Shown in pieces: positions 1-9,193 of a stretch of DNA of 52,869 nt. The stretch spans positions 1 through 52,869 of the forward strand of contig NZ_BIXY01000049.1 in assembly GCF_008326305.1 (NCBI RefSeq). The letters are read 5' to 3'. The notes under the pieces are model-generated. The model made no database searches and was not told the origin of the DNA. It saw nothing but the letters and a program-made list of their open reading frames with translations. Source of the DNA: Dictyobacter arantiisoli (GTDB lineage Bacteria; Chloroflexota; Ktedonobacteria; Ktedonobacterales; Ktedonobacteraceae). How positions within the stretch are numbered: the stretch's first letter is position 1; each line of letters starts with the position of its first letter. The position numbers were made by a program, and so were the translations under genes.

Positions 1-204
1 AGTTGGCCCGCCCGGGCCAGAGCTGGATAGCTATGTCGAGAAGGGATAAGCGCTGAAGGCATCTAAGCGCGAAGCCGCACCCAAGATAAGTTTTCCCATC
101 TCTTCGTGAGATCAAGATCCCAGGCAGAACACCTGGTTGATAGACGGCACGTGCAAGCCTGGTAACAGGTGCAGCGAAGCCGCCCTAATGATCGTACGGC
201 TTGT
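1..204 (+). rRNA. 23S ribosomal RNA, 3' end (partial)
   Basis: The first ~200 bases match the conserved 3' end of bacterial 23S rRNA: the segment GATAAGCGCTGAAGGCATCT near 46-65, then AAGCGCGAAGCC, CCAAGATAAG and finally CTAATGATCGTACGGCTTG, the usual end of domain VI. The gene enters from outside the window. The exact 3' end is estimated from the last conserved block, so 204 may be off by a few bases. No 5S rRNA follows before the next protein gene. An open frame that starts at 169 inside this RNA is only an upstream extension of the amidohydrolase frame. Confidence 0.9.
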
Positions 205-332
205 TTCACACATTTGTATCTTCATCGTGGCTCTACAATGGATGGCGCGTCGTCTGCTTCAACAAAGCTGACAGGAAAGCGCTCGGCAAAATTGAGGAAA
301 TGCACTTTTCAGTGGTTCAGACCCATACAAGT

Positions 333-361
333 AGGATTTGCTTTTGGCAAGTCCTTTTTTG
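333..361 (+). terminator. rho-independent terminator of the rRNA operon
   Basis: A 9-bp stem (AGGATTTGC at 333-341 with GCAAGTCCT at 347-355, one G-T wobble) is followed by a run of T to 360. It lies about 130 bases after the 23S 3' end and just before the amidohydrolase RBS, so it most likely ends rRNA transcription. Nothing resembling 5S lies between 205 and 332. Confidence 0.75.
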
Positions 362-381
362 TGTTGAAGAGGAGCAGGGAT

Positions 382-1236
382 ATGCTCATTGACTTTCATA
401 CCCATATATTTCCACCAGAAATATGCAAGCACCGCGCTCGTTATTGTGAGCGTGATCCCTGGTTCGCTGCCCTCTATTCTAATCCCAAATCTCGTATGGC
501 CAGCGCGGAAGATCTTGTGACTGAAATGGCTATTTCTGGTGTGGACGCTTCCGTTACTTTTTCCTTTGGCTGGACCGATCCTGCATTAATCGAGGCTACC
601 AATAGCTATGTGATTGATGCCATGCGACGCTATCCTGGTCGCATTTATGGTATGGCGGTTATCCAACCTACGGCAGGAGTACGGGCGCAACATGAATTAG
701 AACGTTGCGCTCAGGCCGGTATGATTGGTCTGGGAGAATTAATGCCACACGGCCAGGGCTATCGTCTCAGTGATATCCCTCTCCTTACTCCTTTGATGGA
801 GATTGTACGCCATTATCAGTTGTTAGTACTCTCCCATTGTAGCGAACCGGTTGGGCATCTCTATCCTGGCAAAGGTGATGTTTCGGTGCAGGATATTGTT
901 ACTTTTCTCACTGCCTTTCCCGATATCCGCTTTATTGCCGCTCATTGGGGAGGCGGGCTGCCATTCTATACGCTGATGCCAGAAATCCAGCGCCTCGCCT
1001 CGCACGTGTGGTATGATACTGCTGCGTCCCCTTATCTCTACCGATCAGATATTTTTAAGTCGGTGGCCCAATTGGTTGGCGCGGAGCGCATTCTTTTCGC
1101 CAGTGATTTTGGATTGCTACGTCAAAAACGTGTGATAGCTCATATTCAACAGACCGGCATAGATACACAGTCGCTGGCAATGATCCTGGGAGGCAACGCT
1201 CAACACCTATTAGGCCTTCACGATCAAAGAAATTGA
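382..1236 (+). CDS. amidohydrolase family protein (TIM-barrel metal hydrolase)
   Basis: A 284-residue protein of the amidohydrolase_2 (ACMSD-like/TatD-like) superfamily. It opens with the metal-binding signature DFHTH at residues 4-8 and carries a central SHCSEP, a later AAHWGGGLPF and FASDFG near the C-terminus. These are the expected His/His/His/Asp ligands of a metal-dependent TIM barrel. The substrate cannot be read from sequence. The start at 382 is chosen because GAGGAG lies 9 bases upstream and the next residues begin the fold; upstream in-frame codons run back into the rRNA and are not real. It stands alone between the rRNA terminator and the MBL gene, with 81 bp to the next start. 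Confidence 0.85.
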   Translation: MLIDFHTHIFPPEICKHRARYCERDPWFAALYSNPKSRMASAEDLVTEMAISGVDASVTFSFGWTDPALIEATNSYVIDAMRRYPGRIYGMAVIQPTAGVRAQHELERCAQAGMIGLGELMPHGQGYRLSDIPLLTPLMEIVRHYQLLVLSHCSEPVGHLYPGKGDVSVQDIVTFLTAFPDIRFIAAHWGGGLPFYTLMPEIQRLASHVWYDTAASPYLYRSDIFKSVAQLVGAERILFASDFGLLRQKRVIAHIQQTGIDTQSLAMILGGNAQHLLGLHDQRN

Positions 1237-1317
1237 CCTCCTGTTCCTAACTAGCAGCCATGGTATATCATTCTAGTATTTCTACTTCTTTTAGTATTGC
1301 AATGAGGTATCTTGATC

Positions 1318-2313
1318 ATGCGTGTTGTCTCTCTCGGAAGTGGTAGTAGTGGTAATGCTTATCTCGTGGAGGCTGGTCCTCAAGGCAGGACCAGGCTTTT
1401 GCTGGATGCGGGTTTAAGCGCACGCATGTTAACAACACGTCTGGCCTCGGTTGGAGTATCGCCATTGCAGCTACAGGGTATTCTGGTTACGCATGAGCAT
1501 AGTGATCATGTACGAGGCATTCCTGTGCTGGTGAAAAATCATTCTTTGCCTGTCATTGCCAATACCCACACATTGAAAGCTATTCAAGAGGGCATTGTCA
1601 CTGGCGTCTGGAGCACTGACTCAGGTAAACTGGTGCCAGCCTATCAAAAGTCTGATACTGACACACAACCTGAAGTCCTGCTGACAAAAAATGGAGCAGA
1701 TACAGCTAATGCTGCGTTATTGGAGAGCCAACCCGGGCAGATAGGCGTAGCGGTAGCGGATGGTGCGTTTTCAACATCGCCAGCTTCTCAATATTTATTT
1801 TCGGCATTGGTCTTTCCCAGCGGTACCCGGCGCATTGTTGGTGATATCACAATCACCTCATTTGCTATCTCGCATGATGCCACTGCCCCTTGTGGTTATC
1901 TATTAGAGGCGGGTGGATGTCGTGTCTGTTTGGTGACGGATAGCGGGGAAGTTACCCTGGCAATGCTTGAACAGATGCAACATGCTGATCTCCTGATTCT
2001 GGAATCTAACCATGACCGGGAGCGCTTGCGGCGTGGCCCCTATCCCTGGATGCTCAAGCGCCGTATTCTCAGTCCTACAGGCCATCTTGCCAACGATCAG
2101 GCAGCCGAAGCTGTGCTGCGTATCTGGCGCGAAGGCGGGATGCGCTGGCTCTGGCTTGCCCATTTAAGCCGTACCAATAATACACCTCAGTTGGCACTGG
2201 AAAATATGCGTCTCTCCTTGTTAGCCGCTCATGTCAATCTCTCCTATATCCAGATTGTCGCCTTACCGCCCACCATGGGGGCCATCTGGGATTCCACACG
2301 CTTATGGCTTTAG
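1318..2313 (+). CDS. MBL-fold metallohydrolase, WalJ/YycJ-like, with a central insertion
   Basis: A 331-residue metallo-beta-lactamase-fold protein. SLGSGSSGN at the N-terminus, DAGLS, the metal motif THEHSDHVRG, FAISHDATAP, VTDSGEVT, ILESNHD and the late GHLAND follow the WalJ/YycJ order. That family acts as a cytoplasmic nuclease/phosphodiesterase linked to cell-wall and DNA-repair control. It is longer than the usual ~260 residues because of a roughly 70-residue insertion (about residues 105-175) before the ISHDA motif. ATG 1318 is preferred over TTG 1312 because GAGG at 1304-1307 is well spaced for the former and only 4 bases from the latter. Its stop codon overlaps the stop of the convergent cyclase gene. 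Confidence 0.85.
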   Translation: MRVVSLGSGSSGNAYLVEAGPQGRTRLLLDAGLSARMLTTRLASVGVSPLQLQGILVTHEHSDHVRGIPVLVKNHSLPVIANTHTLKAIQEGIVTGVWSTDSGKLVPAYQKSDTDTQPEVLLTKNGADTANAALLESQPGQIGVAVADGAFSTSPASQYLFSALVFPSGTRRIVGDITITSFAISHDATAPCGYLLEAGGCRVCLVTDSGEVTLAMLEQMQHADLLILESNHDRERLRRGPYPWMLKRRILSPTGHLANDQAAEAVLRIWREGGMRWLWLAHLSRTNNTPQLALENMRLSLLAAHVNLSYIQIVALPPTMGAIWDSTRLWL

Positions 2314-5300
2314 CCAATGATGTTTTTTTTGTCCAACGCATTCACAGCGGCCAGTTCTTTGCGTACACGTTGTGCTGATGGGGTTGCAGAGAGCGACTCA
2401 TAAAAGCCCAGCGCTTGTTCCAGATAGTAGCATGTCAGATCCAGGTCGCTTTTCCGCAGCTCTCGGGCCTCATCTGTATCCCGTGTATCCGCACGGCATT
2501 TGTAGAATAGACCCAGATAATGCAGTGTATGAGCCCGTTCCCAGGGCAGATCAAGTTTTTCACAATAGTGATTGGAACGTCGTAAATCAGCTTCTGCCTG
2601 TTCCCATTGCTGTTTTTGCAGGGCCAGGCGTCCGCGTGCGCGCAACGCTACCGCGAGACTCTTGTTCGAACCAGCATTTTCACAAAGCGTGACGGCACGA
2701 TCAAACAAATCCTCTTGCTGTTCCGTTTCCTCATTTATTATCAGCAACTCGACTAGCGTCACCAGAATTGCCGGATCGGGAAATGGTTCGCTTTTCTGTA
2801 CTTTATAGCGATAATCCTCCAGAGCTCGCGGCCAATCCTCCTGGGCTAAATGGATGGCATGTATTTTCGTTCCCATACATGGGAGATTGTCATTCGATAT
2901 CCGTTCGCTATTCTGATCAGTCAGCCGTTTATATTGCCGCGTATATTTATCGCCTTCCTCTTGTTGACCACGATGATAGGCGATAGTTGCCAGAGTTTCC
3001 AGTGCCCAGAGCTGGCGTTTTTCATCCTGTTGATACTTCTCAATGAATTGCAGGATCTCGTGTGCCACCTGCTGTGCCTCATCCCAGCGGTTCCAGCGAT
3101 ACCATGTATTCATGCGTCCAACCATACTCGACAAGACCATGGGAGGGCTCTCCATCGCGAGTGCATTACTCCAGGCCTTCCCATAATAGGTTAAAGCGGT
3201 TGCATACTCGGCAATGGTCTGATAAGTGCCTCCTAATGTTATATAGAGATCATACAGTTCTTCTCGATTCGTAATCAGATGTTCCAGTTGCAGGCGACGG
3301 TTCAGGATCTCGCGTGCCTTGCGATAGCGGCGATAGTATTGCGCATAGATAAAGCCCATGGCGTCCAACGTGAGGGAGAGTATGATGGGATCTCCAAGCT
3401 CTTCGGCCATACGTAGTGCCTGCTCACCTTTCTGCAATCCTTGTTCTGCCAGCATGTTTTTTTGCTCGACCGGCGCTTCATCTAATTGAGTAATAAACCA
3501 GAAAACCAGATAGGTAAGAAAGGACACATGTTCACGGCTCGCTGGCATATCTTCAAGCAAGGCCAGGCCAGCATTGACGTAGGACTGTATCTCTTGTGGA
3601 TCTGGTGGACTGTCAAAGAGCGCCAATGAGCGCGTTGCTAATAATGAAAGCTGATTATAGATCTTGAGCAAATAGAACTTATCTGTTTGTGGTGTTGCTG
3701 GCAAGACGAGTTGGAGGGCACGGCGGAATTGAAGCCAGGCGCTATCAAGGTTCCCGCGCTGTGCGTGAGCTTCCCCAATTTTATAGAGCATCTGGCTGCG
3801 TGTATAGGCATCAGCCTGACTCTCATCGAGAAACTCCATGGCATCAGTATAGGCCTGTAAGGCTCTTAGCGCGTAATAGCAGTCCATTGCCTGATCCCCG
3901 GTAATCGTTAAGTAATTGATAGCTTGCGCCCGCAAATCGGCGCGTGTGAGCCGTATGGATTGCGTTGTCGGATATTTCTGTTTAATGATTTCAAGTGTAT
4001 CAATGGTTGCATTAGGCGACCAGGTGGTGAGTGCGCGCTGAAAATGATGGGCAATCAACTCGACAAAGCTTGCTTGCTTGGTGGTGGTATGATCTTCGAG
4101 CCAGAGCGCCATCTGAGTATGTTCGCGTGACCGCCGTTGACGTGGGATATTGTTATAGACGACATCGCGTGTCAGGATATGCTTGAAGATAAAAGTGCGA
4201 TCTGACGTGATAGGGCTGACCATTTTGGTCGTAATCTCGGTGATAAAATCATGGTGCATCAGCGATACCAGCGCATTAATAATGGTATCCGCATTCGTGC
4301 TGGCTCCCAACTCTAACAGGGCTGAAAGCCAGAATGTGCGGCCGATAATAGCGCAGTGCTGCAATATCAATTTATCAGTAGGATTCAGCAGATCCACGCG
4401 TGCCGCCAGTACGCCCTGAATGGTGTCGGGAACGTAGGGTAATGGAAGCAAATAGGGAGAATTGAGCGGCTCTTCCGAATGCAACTCATCGTTTACCAAT
4501 TGGAGCGGCTGGCTAAATTCTCCTGGATAAGTATATTTGGGATAATTGACCATCCAACAATCTTGTCCCCGCTCGGAGCTTTCTCCACGTATCAGAATTT
4601 TCTGATCGATAAACATTCGCACAATCTCTTCCACAAAGAAGGGGTTACCCTCTGAACGGGCCATAATCGTATAGCGTAAGTTTTCTGGCAATTCATTGGT
4701 ATTGAGCAAGGCATCGATAAGATCATTACTCTCTTCACTGGTCAGAGCATCCAGCTCAATCATGGTAAAGTTTCTCTGACCGCTGCCCCAATCGCGGCGG
4801 TGTTCCAGGAAATCCGGTCGGGCGGGACAGAGAATGAGGATGGGGACCGCAGTCACGCGATCTGTAAGATATTCAAAGAGATCCAGTAAAGCTTCGTCCG
4901 CCCATTGCAGGTCATCAATGATAATGATCAGCGGTTGGCGTTCTGCCAGAGCCTCTAAGAGTATGCGCCAGGCCCGCAAGAGCGCGATCGGGGCACAATT
5001 TTGTTTTGATTGTGTTCCCTTTGTAGGTGTCTGTGTCGCTACCTTACCAGGTCTTTCGTAGCCTGACTCATCTTCCCGGCGCTTCTTCCCAATCAAGCCC
5101 TGTCCGATGTGGCGTAGCAACGTCTCCGCGATCTCCTCGGGTACTTCAGAGCGTTGCGCCGCTGTAAATGTGGTACGCAAGAAATCGATGAAGCGCAACT
5201 GAATACTCTCATCGGTATCATCCTCCTGGACATGGAGCATCGAGCGTAGAATTTCGATTAAGGGCCAGTAGGTAATACCTTCGCCATAGGGAGGGCAACG

Positions 5301-6422
5301 TCCTTTAAGGATCAGCGGCGGTACCAGCTCTCCAATGGGTGAGGTACTTTTGACTAATTCTTGTTCACGTGTGATGAATTCACGTACCAGGCGTGTTTTA
5401 CCAATACCGGGCGTACCCAGAATGGTGATGAGATGTGGATGTCGTTCAGTCTGGACACGTGCGTAACTGGCATGGAGTAAGGTCAATTCGAGACCCCGTC
5501 CCACCAGTCTGCTAGCACGGCTGATCAACCCACGCGGATGCTGCTCAATAATGCCGGTGGGTTCACATAGCTTGAGTACCACATAGGCTGTGAGTGGCTC
5601 GGTTTTTCCCTTGACGTGTAAGGGGGCCACGGCTTGAAAATCAAACACTGCGCGGCTGGATAGATAGGTCCGCTCTCCCACCAGGATCGTATCGGGCATT
5701 GCCGTTTGCTGCAAGCGAGCAGCCATATTCACCGCATCGCCCGTGATCAGGAAATCCTGATAGCGTGTCGCAGTGATCCCCGGAGTCGCTACCTCACCCG
5801 TATTGATGCCGATGCGCATCTGGAGTCGAGTCGCCTCAGGATCACGCACCAGGCGCTGTTCATTGAAGAGTGTCAGGGCGGCCTGCATATCCAGCGCGGC
5901 CCGTATCGCGCGGCCAGGATCATCTTCATGCGTGATGGGTGAACCGAACACTGCCATGACCGCATCGCCAATATATTTTTCCACGGTCCCATCGTGTTTA
6001 CGGATCTGTGCGGTCATCAAATTAAAATAACCTGCCAGGATGGCACGCATATCCTCTGGATCGAGTCGATCCGCCAATGGGGTCGAGCCCGTGATATCAG
6101 CAAACATAACCGTCACCACCCGTCGCTCCTCTTCTGCTGTATGTACAACTGTGGGTGGCACTGCCGCTGGCGCTTCAACTATTACAGGTTGTCTGGCTGA
6201 TAATGTATGGAGTGCTTCACTCTCAACGACTGGCTCATAAGCTACCGTAGATGCTTTATCTGCATACTGTTTGGGTAGCAATGAATTTCCGCATTCGATG
6301 CAAAACTTTGCTCCGGTGGGATTAATGGTACCGCAATGAGGACAGGCAGTCAGATTCTTTCCACATTCAAGGCAAAATTTCGCATTCGGTGGGTTTACTG
6401 TCTGGCAATTCAGGCAACGCAT
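2310..6422 (-). CDS. zinc-ribbon / class III adenylate cyclase / AAA ATPase / TPR signalling protein
   Basis: A 1,370-residue multidomain protein. Residues 1-50 hold two zinc ribbons (CLNC...CLEC and CPHC...CIEC). A class III nucleotide cyclase domain follows, with FADITGST and GDAVMAVFGSP supplying the two metal Asp residues, and GDAVNMAARLQ. Next is an AAA/STAND-type ATPase with Walker A GTPGIGKT and Walker B IIIIDDLQWAD, then a long helical TPR-rich C-terminal half. Such proteins are thought to couple cyclic nucleotide synthesis to an unknown signal through the ATPase switch. The start is placed at the first zinc ribbon (MRCLNC); an upstream in-frame extension of 41 residues to 6545 is low-complexity and unlikely. 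The upstream RBS is weak. It is monocistronic and convergent with the WalJ-like gene. Confidence 0.88.
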   Translation of the reverse strand: MRCLNCQTVNPPNAKFCLECGKNLTACPHCGTINPTGAKFCIECGNSLLPKQYADKASTVAYEPVVESEALHTLSARQPVIVEAPAAVPPTVVHTAEEERRVVTVMFADITGSTPLADRLDPEDMRAILAGYFNLMTAQIRKHDGTVEKYIGDAVMAVFGSPITHEDDPGRAIRAALDMQAALTLFNEQRLVRDPEATRLQMRIGINTGEVATPGITATRYQDFLITGDAVNMAARLQQTAMPDTILVGERTYLSSRAVFDFQAVAPLHVKGKTEPLTAYVVLKLCEPTGIIEQHPRGLISRASRLVGRGLELTLLHASYARVQTERHPHLITILGTPGIGKTRLVREFITREQELVKSTSPIGELVPPLILKGRCPPYGEGITYWPLIEILRSMLHVQEDDTDESIQLRFIDFLRTTFTAAQRSEVPEEIAETLLRHIGQGLIGKKRREDESGYERPGKVATQTPTKGTQSKQNCAPIALLRAWRILLEALAERQPLIIIIDDLQWADEALLDLFEYLTDRVTAVPILILCPARPDFLEHRRDWGSGQRNFTMIELDALTSEESNDLIDALLNTNELPENLRYTIMARSEGNPFFVEEIVRMFIDQKILIRGESSERGQDCWMVNYPKYTYPGEFSQPLQLVNDELHSEEPLNSPYLLPLPYVPDTIQGVLAARVDLLNPTDKLILQHCAIIGRTFWLSALLELGASTNADTIINALVSLMHHDFITEITTKMVSPITSDRTFIFKHILTRDVVYNNIPRQRRSREHTQMALWLEDHTTTKQASFVELIAHHFQRALTTWSPNATIDTLEIIKQKYPTTQSIRLTRADLRAQAINYLTITGDQAMDCYYALRALQAYTDAMEFLDESQADAYTRSQMLYKIGEAHAQRGNLDSAWLQFRRALQLVLPATPQTDKFYLLKIYNQLSLLATRSLALFDSPPDPQEIQSYVNAGLALLEDMPASREHVSFLTYLVFWFITQLDEAPVEQKNMLAEQGLQKGEQALRMAEELGDPIILSLTLDAMGFIYAQYYRRYRKAREILNRRLQLEHLITNREELYDLYITLGGTYQTIAEYATALTYYGKAWSNALAMESPPMVLSSMVGRMNTWYRWNRWDEAQQVAHEILQFIEKYQQDEKRQLWALETLATIAYHRGQQEEGDKYTRQYKRLTDQNSERISNDNLPCMGTKIHAIHLAQEDWPRALEDYRYKVQKSEPFPDPAILVTLVELLIINEETEQQEDLFDRAVTLCENAGSNKSLAVALRARGRLALQKQQWEQAEADLRRSNHYCEKLDLPWERAHTLHYLGLFYKCRADTRDTDEARELRKSDLDLTCYYLEQALGFYESLSATPSAQRVRKELAAVNALDKKNIIG

Positions 6423-6737
6423 ACAAATCCATTTTTCTACTGTATGGGATGATGAAATTCTTCTCTGCAATCGTTCTTTATTGTACAACACACCTATGAT
6501 ATTGAATAGCTTTAGAAGAAGAGCTACTCTGTAACGAGATAGCATAACCGTACATGAGAGCCTGGCTATCCTGCCGGTGGGCTGTATTGGATGGATTCAC
6601 GGAGTTGTTTTGTTATGATAGAGATATAATATGGAACAGTTTCTGAGGTTTCGTTTATAAGAGTCGCGGAATACGCAGTTTTTACTTGACGATTTTGCCT
6701 ATATTCCTTACTATAAATAGCGAGAAGGGAGTAATGT
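6423..6737. other. divergent intergenic region, cyclase / DUF402
   Basis: A 315-bp gap between two divergent genes. The plus-strand promoter at 6686-6714 and an RBS (GAAGGGA, 6724-6730) are the only signals called. The minus-strand half has AT-rich stretches but no convincing promoter hexamers or operator. Confidence 0.5.
6686..6714 (+). promoter_or_regulatory. candidate sigma70-type promoter for the DUF402 gene
   Basis: TTGACG at 6686-6691 and TACTAT at 6709-6714 are separated by 17 bp, with an AGAAGGGA RBS a little downstream. The -10 is imperfect (TATAAA lies 3 bases further on). Confidence 0.45.
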
Positions 6738-7298
6738 ATGCAACGTGATTTTAGAGTGGAGTGCCATAGTTATGACAAGTTGTTGCGGGGCTCGTGGAGA
6801 GCGTATAGTATACAGCCGCAGGTTCAACTGGGAACAGAATTATCGTCCGCAGTGACCGATGATTGTGTGCGTTTATGGCTTCCTGCCGGTACCCCTATGA
6901 ATTGGGCCTCAGGGACACGCGATCTGCGCAATAATTGTGTGCAATTTTATTGGCCGGGACGCTGGTTTATGCTCAGTGCCTTCTATAATCAAGATGTCTT
7001 GATTCACACATATGCCAATATTATACAGCCTGCCCACATTGTATTGAATCAACTCTCCTATGTGGATCTGGATTTAAGCATTCTGTTTGAGCCTGATTTA
7101 AATTATGAAGTGCTGACCCAGGCTGAATTTGAGCATATGTCTGCAGTATTAGAGTATGATGAAACTACACGGGTCAGTGCCTTGATGGCGTTACAAACCG
7201 TCACCAGTTTGATCCAGCGTAGCAGCAGTACCGGCCTGTTTGCGGTAGTGCCGCATCGTTTAGATCTGACCAATCTCCATACCGTGGTGGCAAGCTAG
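6738..7298 (+). CDS. DUF402 domain-containing protein
   Basis: A 186-residue protein with the features of the DUF402/FomD-like beta-barrel family: RLWLPAGTPMNW, a Trp/Tyr-rich strand region, the block YVDLDLSILFEPD, and the downstream QAEFEHM. Known relatives are nucleoside di/triphosphatases or RNA-linked hydrolases, but the exact substrate is not inferable here. ATG 6738 has AGAAGGGA 7 bases upstream. It is followed by 44 bp and the epimerase gene on the same strand, so they may be co-transcribed. Confidence 0.75.
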   Translation: MQRDFRVECHSYDKLLRGSWRAYSIQPQVQLGTELSSAVTDDCVRLWLPAGTPMNWASGTRDLRNNCVQFYWPGRWFMLSAFYNQDVLIHTYANIIQPAHIVLNQLSYVDLDLSILFEPDLNYEVLTQAEFEHMSAVLEYDETTRVSALMALQTVTSLIQRSSSTGLFAVVPHRLDLTNLHTVVAS

Positions 7299-7342
7299 CA
7301 CACGCGCTGGCCTGCTATCTGAATGAAAAAGGCAGTGTGAAG

Positions 7343-7756
7343 ATGTCCAGACGTATTGACCATGTAGCGATTCTTGTGCGCGAACTGGAACAAGCGGTCG
7401 CTTTTTATCGAGATACCCTGGGAATTGAGCCAGATGAGATCAGAGAGGTGCCTACGGAACAGATACGTATTGCCTTCTTGTCTCCAGGTGGTCCGCTGGC
7501 TAGCAAGATTGAATTGATCGAGCCGATGACTCCCGATTCAAGTCTGATGCGCTTCCTGGAGAAGCGCGGTGAGGGTATGCATCATATCTGTCTGGAAGTT
7601 GATGATATCGATGCGACCCTGCAGGAGTTGAAGGCGAAAGGTGTCGTCGTTCTTGACCAGCAGCCAAGAATAGCTGCCGAGGGACGCGCCATCTTTCTGC
7701 ATCCCAAAGGCACCAATGGGGTGCTCCTGGAAATGTTGCAGAAAGATGAACATTGA
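7343..7756 (+). CDS. mce: methylmalonyl-CoA epimerase
   Basis: A 137-residue VOC-fold (glyoxalase/bleomycin-resistance) protein. IDHVAILV near the start, GEGMHHICLEVDDID in the middle, LDQQPRI and the terminal HPKGTNGVLLEM are the hallmark order of methylmalonyl-CoA epimerase, with His (start), His (HHI) and the final Glu as cobalt/zinc ligands. It interconverts (R)- and (S)-methylmalonyl-CoA in propionate metabolism, matching the acyl-CoA carboxylase beta subunit encoded at 47072. ATG 7343 is preferred to GTG 7337 because AAGG (7329-7332) is better spaced. Confidence 0.9.
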   Translation: MSRRIDHVAILVRELEQAVAFYRDTLGIEPDEIREVPTEQIRIAFLSPGGPLASKIELIEPMTPDSSLMRFLEKRGEGMHHICLEVDDIDATLQELKAKGVVVLDQQPRIAAEGRAIFLHPKGTNGVLLEMLQKDEH

Positions 7757-7871
7757 TGGCCTTGAGCCTGATCGTTTGACGGTTGGTTTTGCATTCTGAC
7801 CATCACATCTGGTGTACAATATTGATATAATAAAATGAAATTGTTCTGTTGTGATCAGTAGAGAGAGAACC

Positions 7872-8630
7872 GTGATAAACCAGCCCCCTATCAGCCAGGA
7901 AGCGTTAATTGCTGAGAATATTGCCCATGTACGCACTACGATTGCTGAGGCGGCGCGACGTGCTGGACGCTCACCAGAGGAAATTACACTGGTAGCAGTC
8001 TCCAAAACAAAGCCACTCGAATTCATAAAGATAGCGTATAATTTAGGAATGAGAGATTTTGGCGAAAACCGTATCCAGGAAGCCCTGGAAAAGCAGGCTG
8101 CCTTTTGTCCAGCCGATCTCCGCTGGCATATGATCGGGCATGTGCAGACAAACAAAGCCAATAAAGCGGCGGCTTCTTTTGCGTATATTCATAGCATTGA
8201 TAGTTTTCATGCGGCTGAAGCCTTACAGCGTGCCGTGGAAAAAAAGAGCCAGGCCACAGGAGAATCATTACGACAAGCAGTTTTCTTACAGGTAAACATT
8301 TCCGGTGAAGCCAGCAAGGAAGGTATGTCAGCAGCGGATGCTCCTGGTATTGTGCGTCAAATTCTTTCCCTTCCCCAACTGGAGGTGTGTGGATTAATGA
8401 CGGTCGCGCCATTGGTTGAGGATGCCGAGCAGGTTCGTCCAGTCTTTCGCGCCTTGCGTGAATTGCGAGATGAGCTACGCCAACAATTCCCTGCTGTAAA
8501 CTGGGAACATCTTTCGATGGGGATGACTGATGATTATCCCGTTGCCATTGAAGAGGGTGCGACGATTGTACGGGTAGGGCGTGCGATTTTTGGCGAACGA
8601 ATTCAGGTCAAACAACCTCTCGCTTGTTGA
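7872..8630 (+). CDS. yggS: YggS-family pyridoxal-phosphate homeostasis protein
   Basis: A 252-residue PLPBP protein (YlmE in Gram-positives). The PLP lysine sits in LVAVSKTKP, followed by the family blocks GENRIQEA, WHMIGHVQTNK, SIDS, VNISGEASKEG, LMTVAP and LSMGMTDDYPVAIEEGAT. It binds PLP without catalysis and balances vitamin B6 and amino-acid pools. GTG 7872 is chosen because AGAGAGA precedes it at good spacing; GTG 7851 is a possible longer start. It begins a run with DUF6391-like, YggT and YggU genes, the classical yggS/yggT/yggU neighbourhood. Confidence 0.92.
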   Translation: MINQPPISQEALIAENIAHVRTTIAEAARRAGRSPEEITLVAVSKTKPLEFIKIAYNLGMRDFGENRIQEALEKQAAFCPADLRWHMIGHVQTNKANKAAASFAYIHSIDSFHAAEALQRAVEKKSQATGESLRQAVFLQVNISGEASKEGMSAADAPGIVRQILSLPQLEVCGLMTVAPLVEDAEQVRPVFRALRELRDELRQQFPAVNWEHLSMGMTDDYPVAIEEGATIVRVGRAIFGERIQVKQPLAC

Positions 8631-8696
8631 GCGGCTGCGGGTCCAGGCTATCTGACAACTACGGTTGCAGGCTGGCTGTGTGAAAGGAGATCCTTT

Positions 8697-9191
8697 ATGA
8701 AGTTCGATGATTTGTTGTTTAGCCGACGTACCAGGCAAAATCATGCACTAGAGCATGCTACATTTACAATCATGGCGACTATGGATCCATCTTTAAGTGT
8801 CAGCGCCCGTTCAAATAACGATGGTTTTATTATCTTTGGGGATGTCGATCTGGGCCTGTTACGGCGAGCCCTGGATGAGGCTTTACGGCGTCTCCTGGCG
8901 GGTGAAGCTGAACTGGCGATTCACCCCAATTGTGGAACGAATCTGGCCGTGGGTGTCTCAATGGTAACGATTGGGACATTACTGGGTATGGCTTCCAGCA
9001 ATAATCGTACGCGTGTGGCATCGACTGCGGCTTCTTCGGTCGCAGGCTGGATGGCGGCCCGTCCTGTTGGGGAATATGTTCAGAAGCACTTTACGACCTT
9101 GCCCGACGTTACTGGTGTTCGCGTCACCGATATCACTCGTCGTAAGCTCTTTGGGTTTACCTTTATCGAAGTTCGTACTGTTCAGGAGTAA
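8697..9191 (+). CDS. DUF6391-like conserved protein
   Basis: A 164-residue protein carrying TRQNHALEHAT near the N-terminus, GDVDLGLLRRALDEALRRL, then IHPNCGTN and a hydrophobic, Gly/Ala/Ser-rich segment (about residues 85-120) that could be one or two membrane helices. The HALEHAT and HPNCGTN blocks fit the family I remember as DUF6391, known from cyanobacteria and Chloroflexi with no assigned function. AAGGAGA lies 8 bases before ATG 8697. It ends 2 bases before yggT, so translation is probably coupled. Confidence 0.7.
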   Translation: MKFDDLLFSRRTRQNHALEHATFTIMATMDPSLSVSARSNNDGFIIFGDVDLGLLRRALDEALRRLLAGEAELAIHPNCGTNLAVGVSMVTIGTLLGMASSNNRTRVASTAASSVAGWMAARPVGEYVQKHFTTLPDVTGVRVTDITRRKLFGFTFIEVRTVQE

Positions 9192-9193
9192 TT

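Noticed and set aside
205-332. Possible 5S rRNA after 23S
   Set aside because: No conserved 5S blocks are present.
169-381. Upstream extension of the amidohydrolase frame
   Set aside because: It begins inside the 23S rRNA and crosses its terminator; the RBS and fold begin at 382.
7538-8161. 207-residue minus-strand frame over mce and yggS
   Set aside because: It is antisense to two clear genes and shows no motif.
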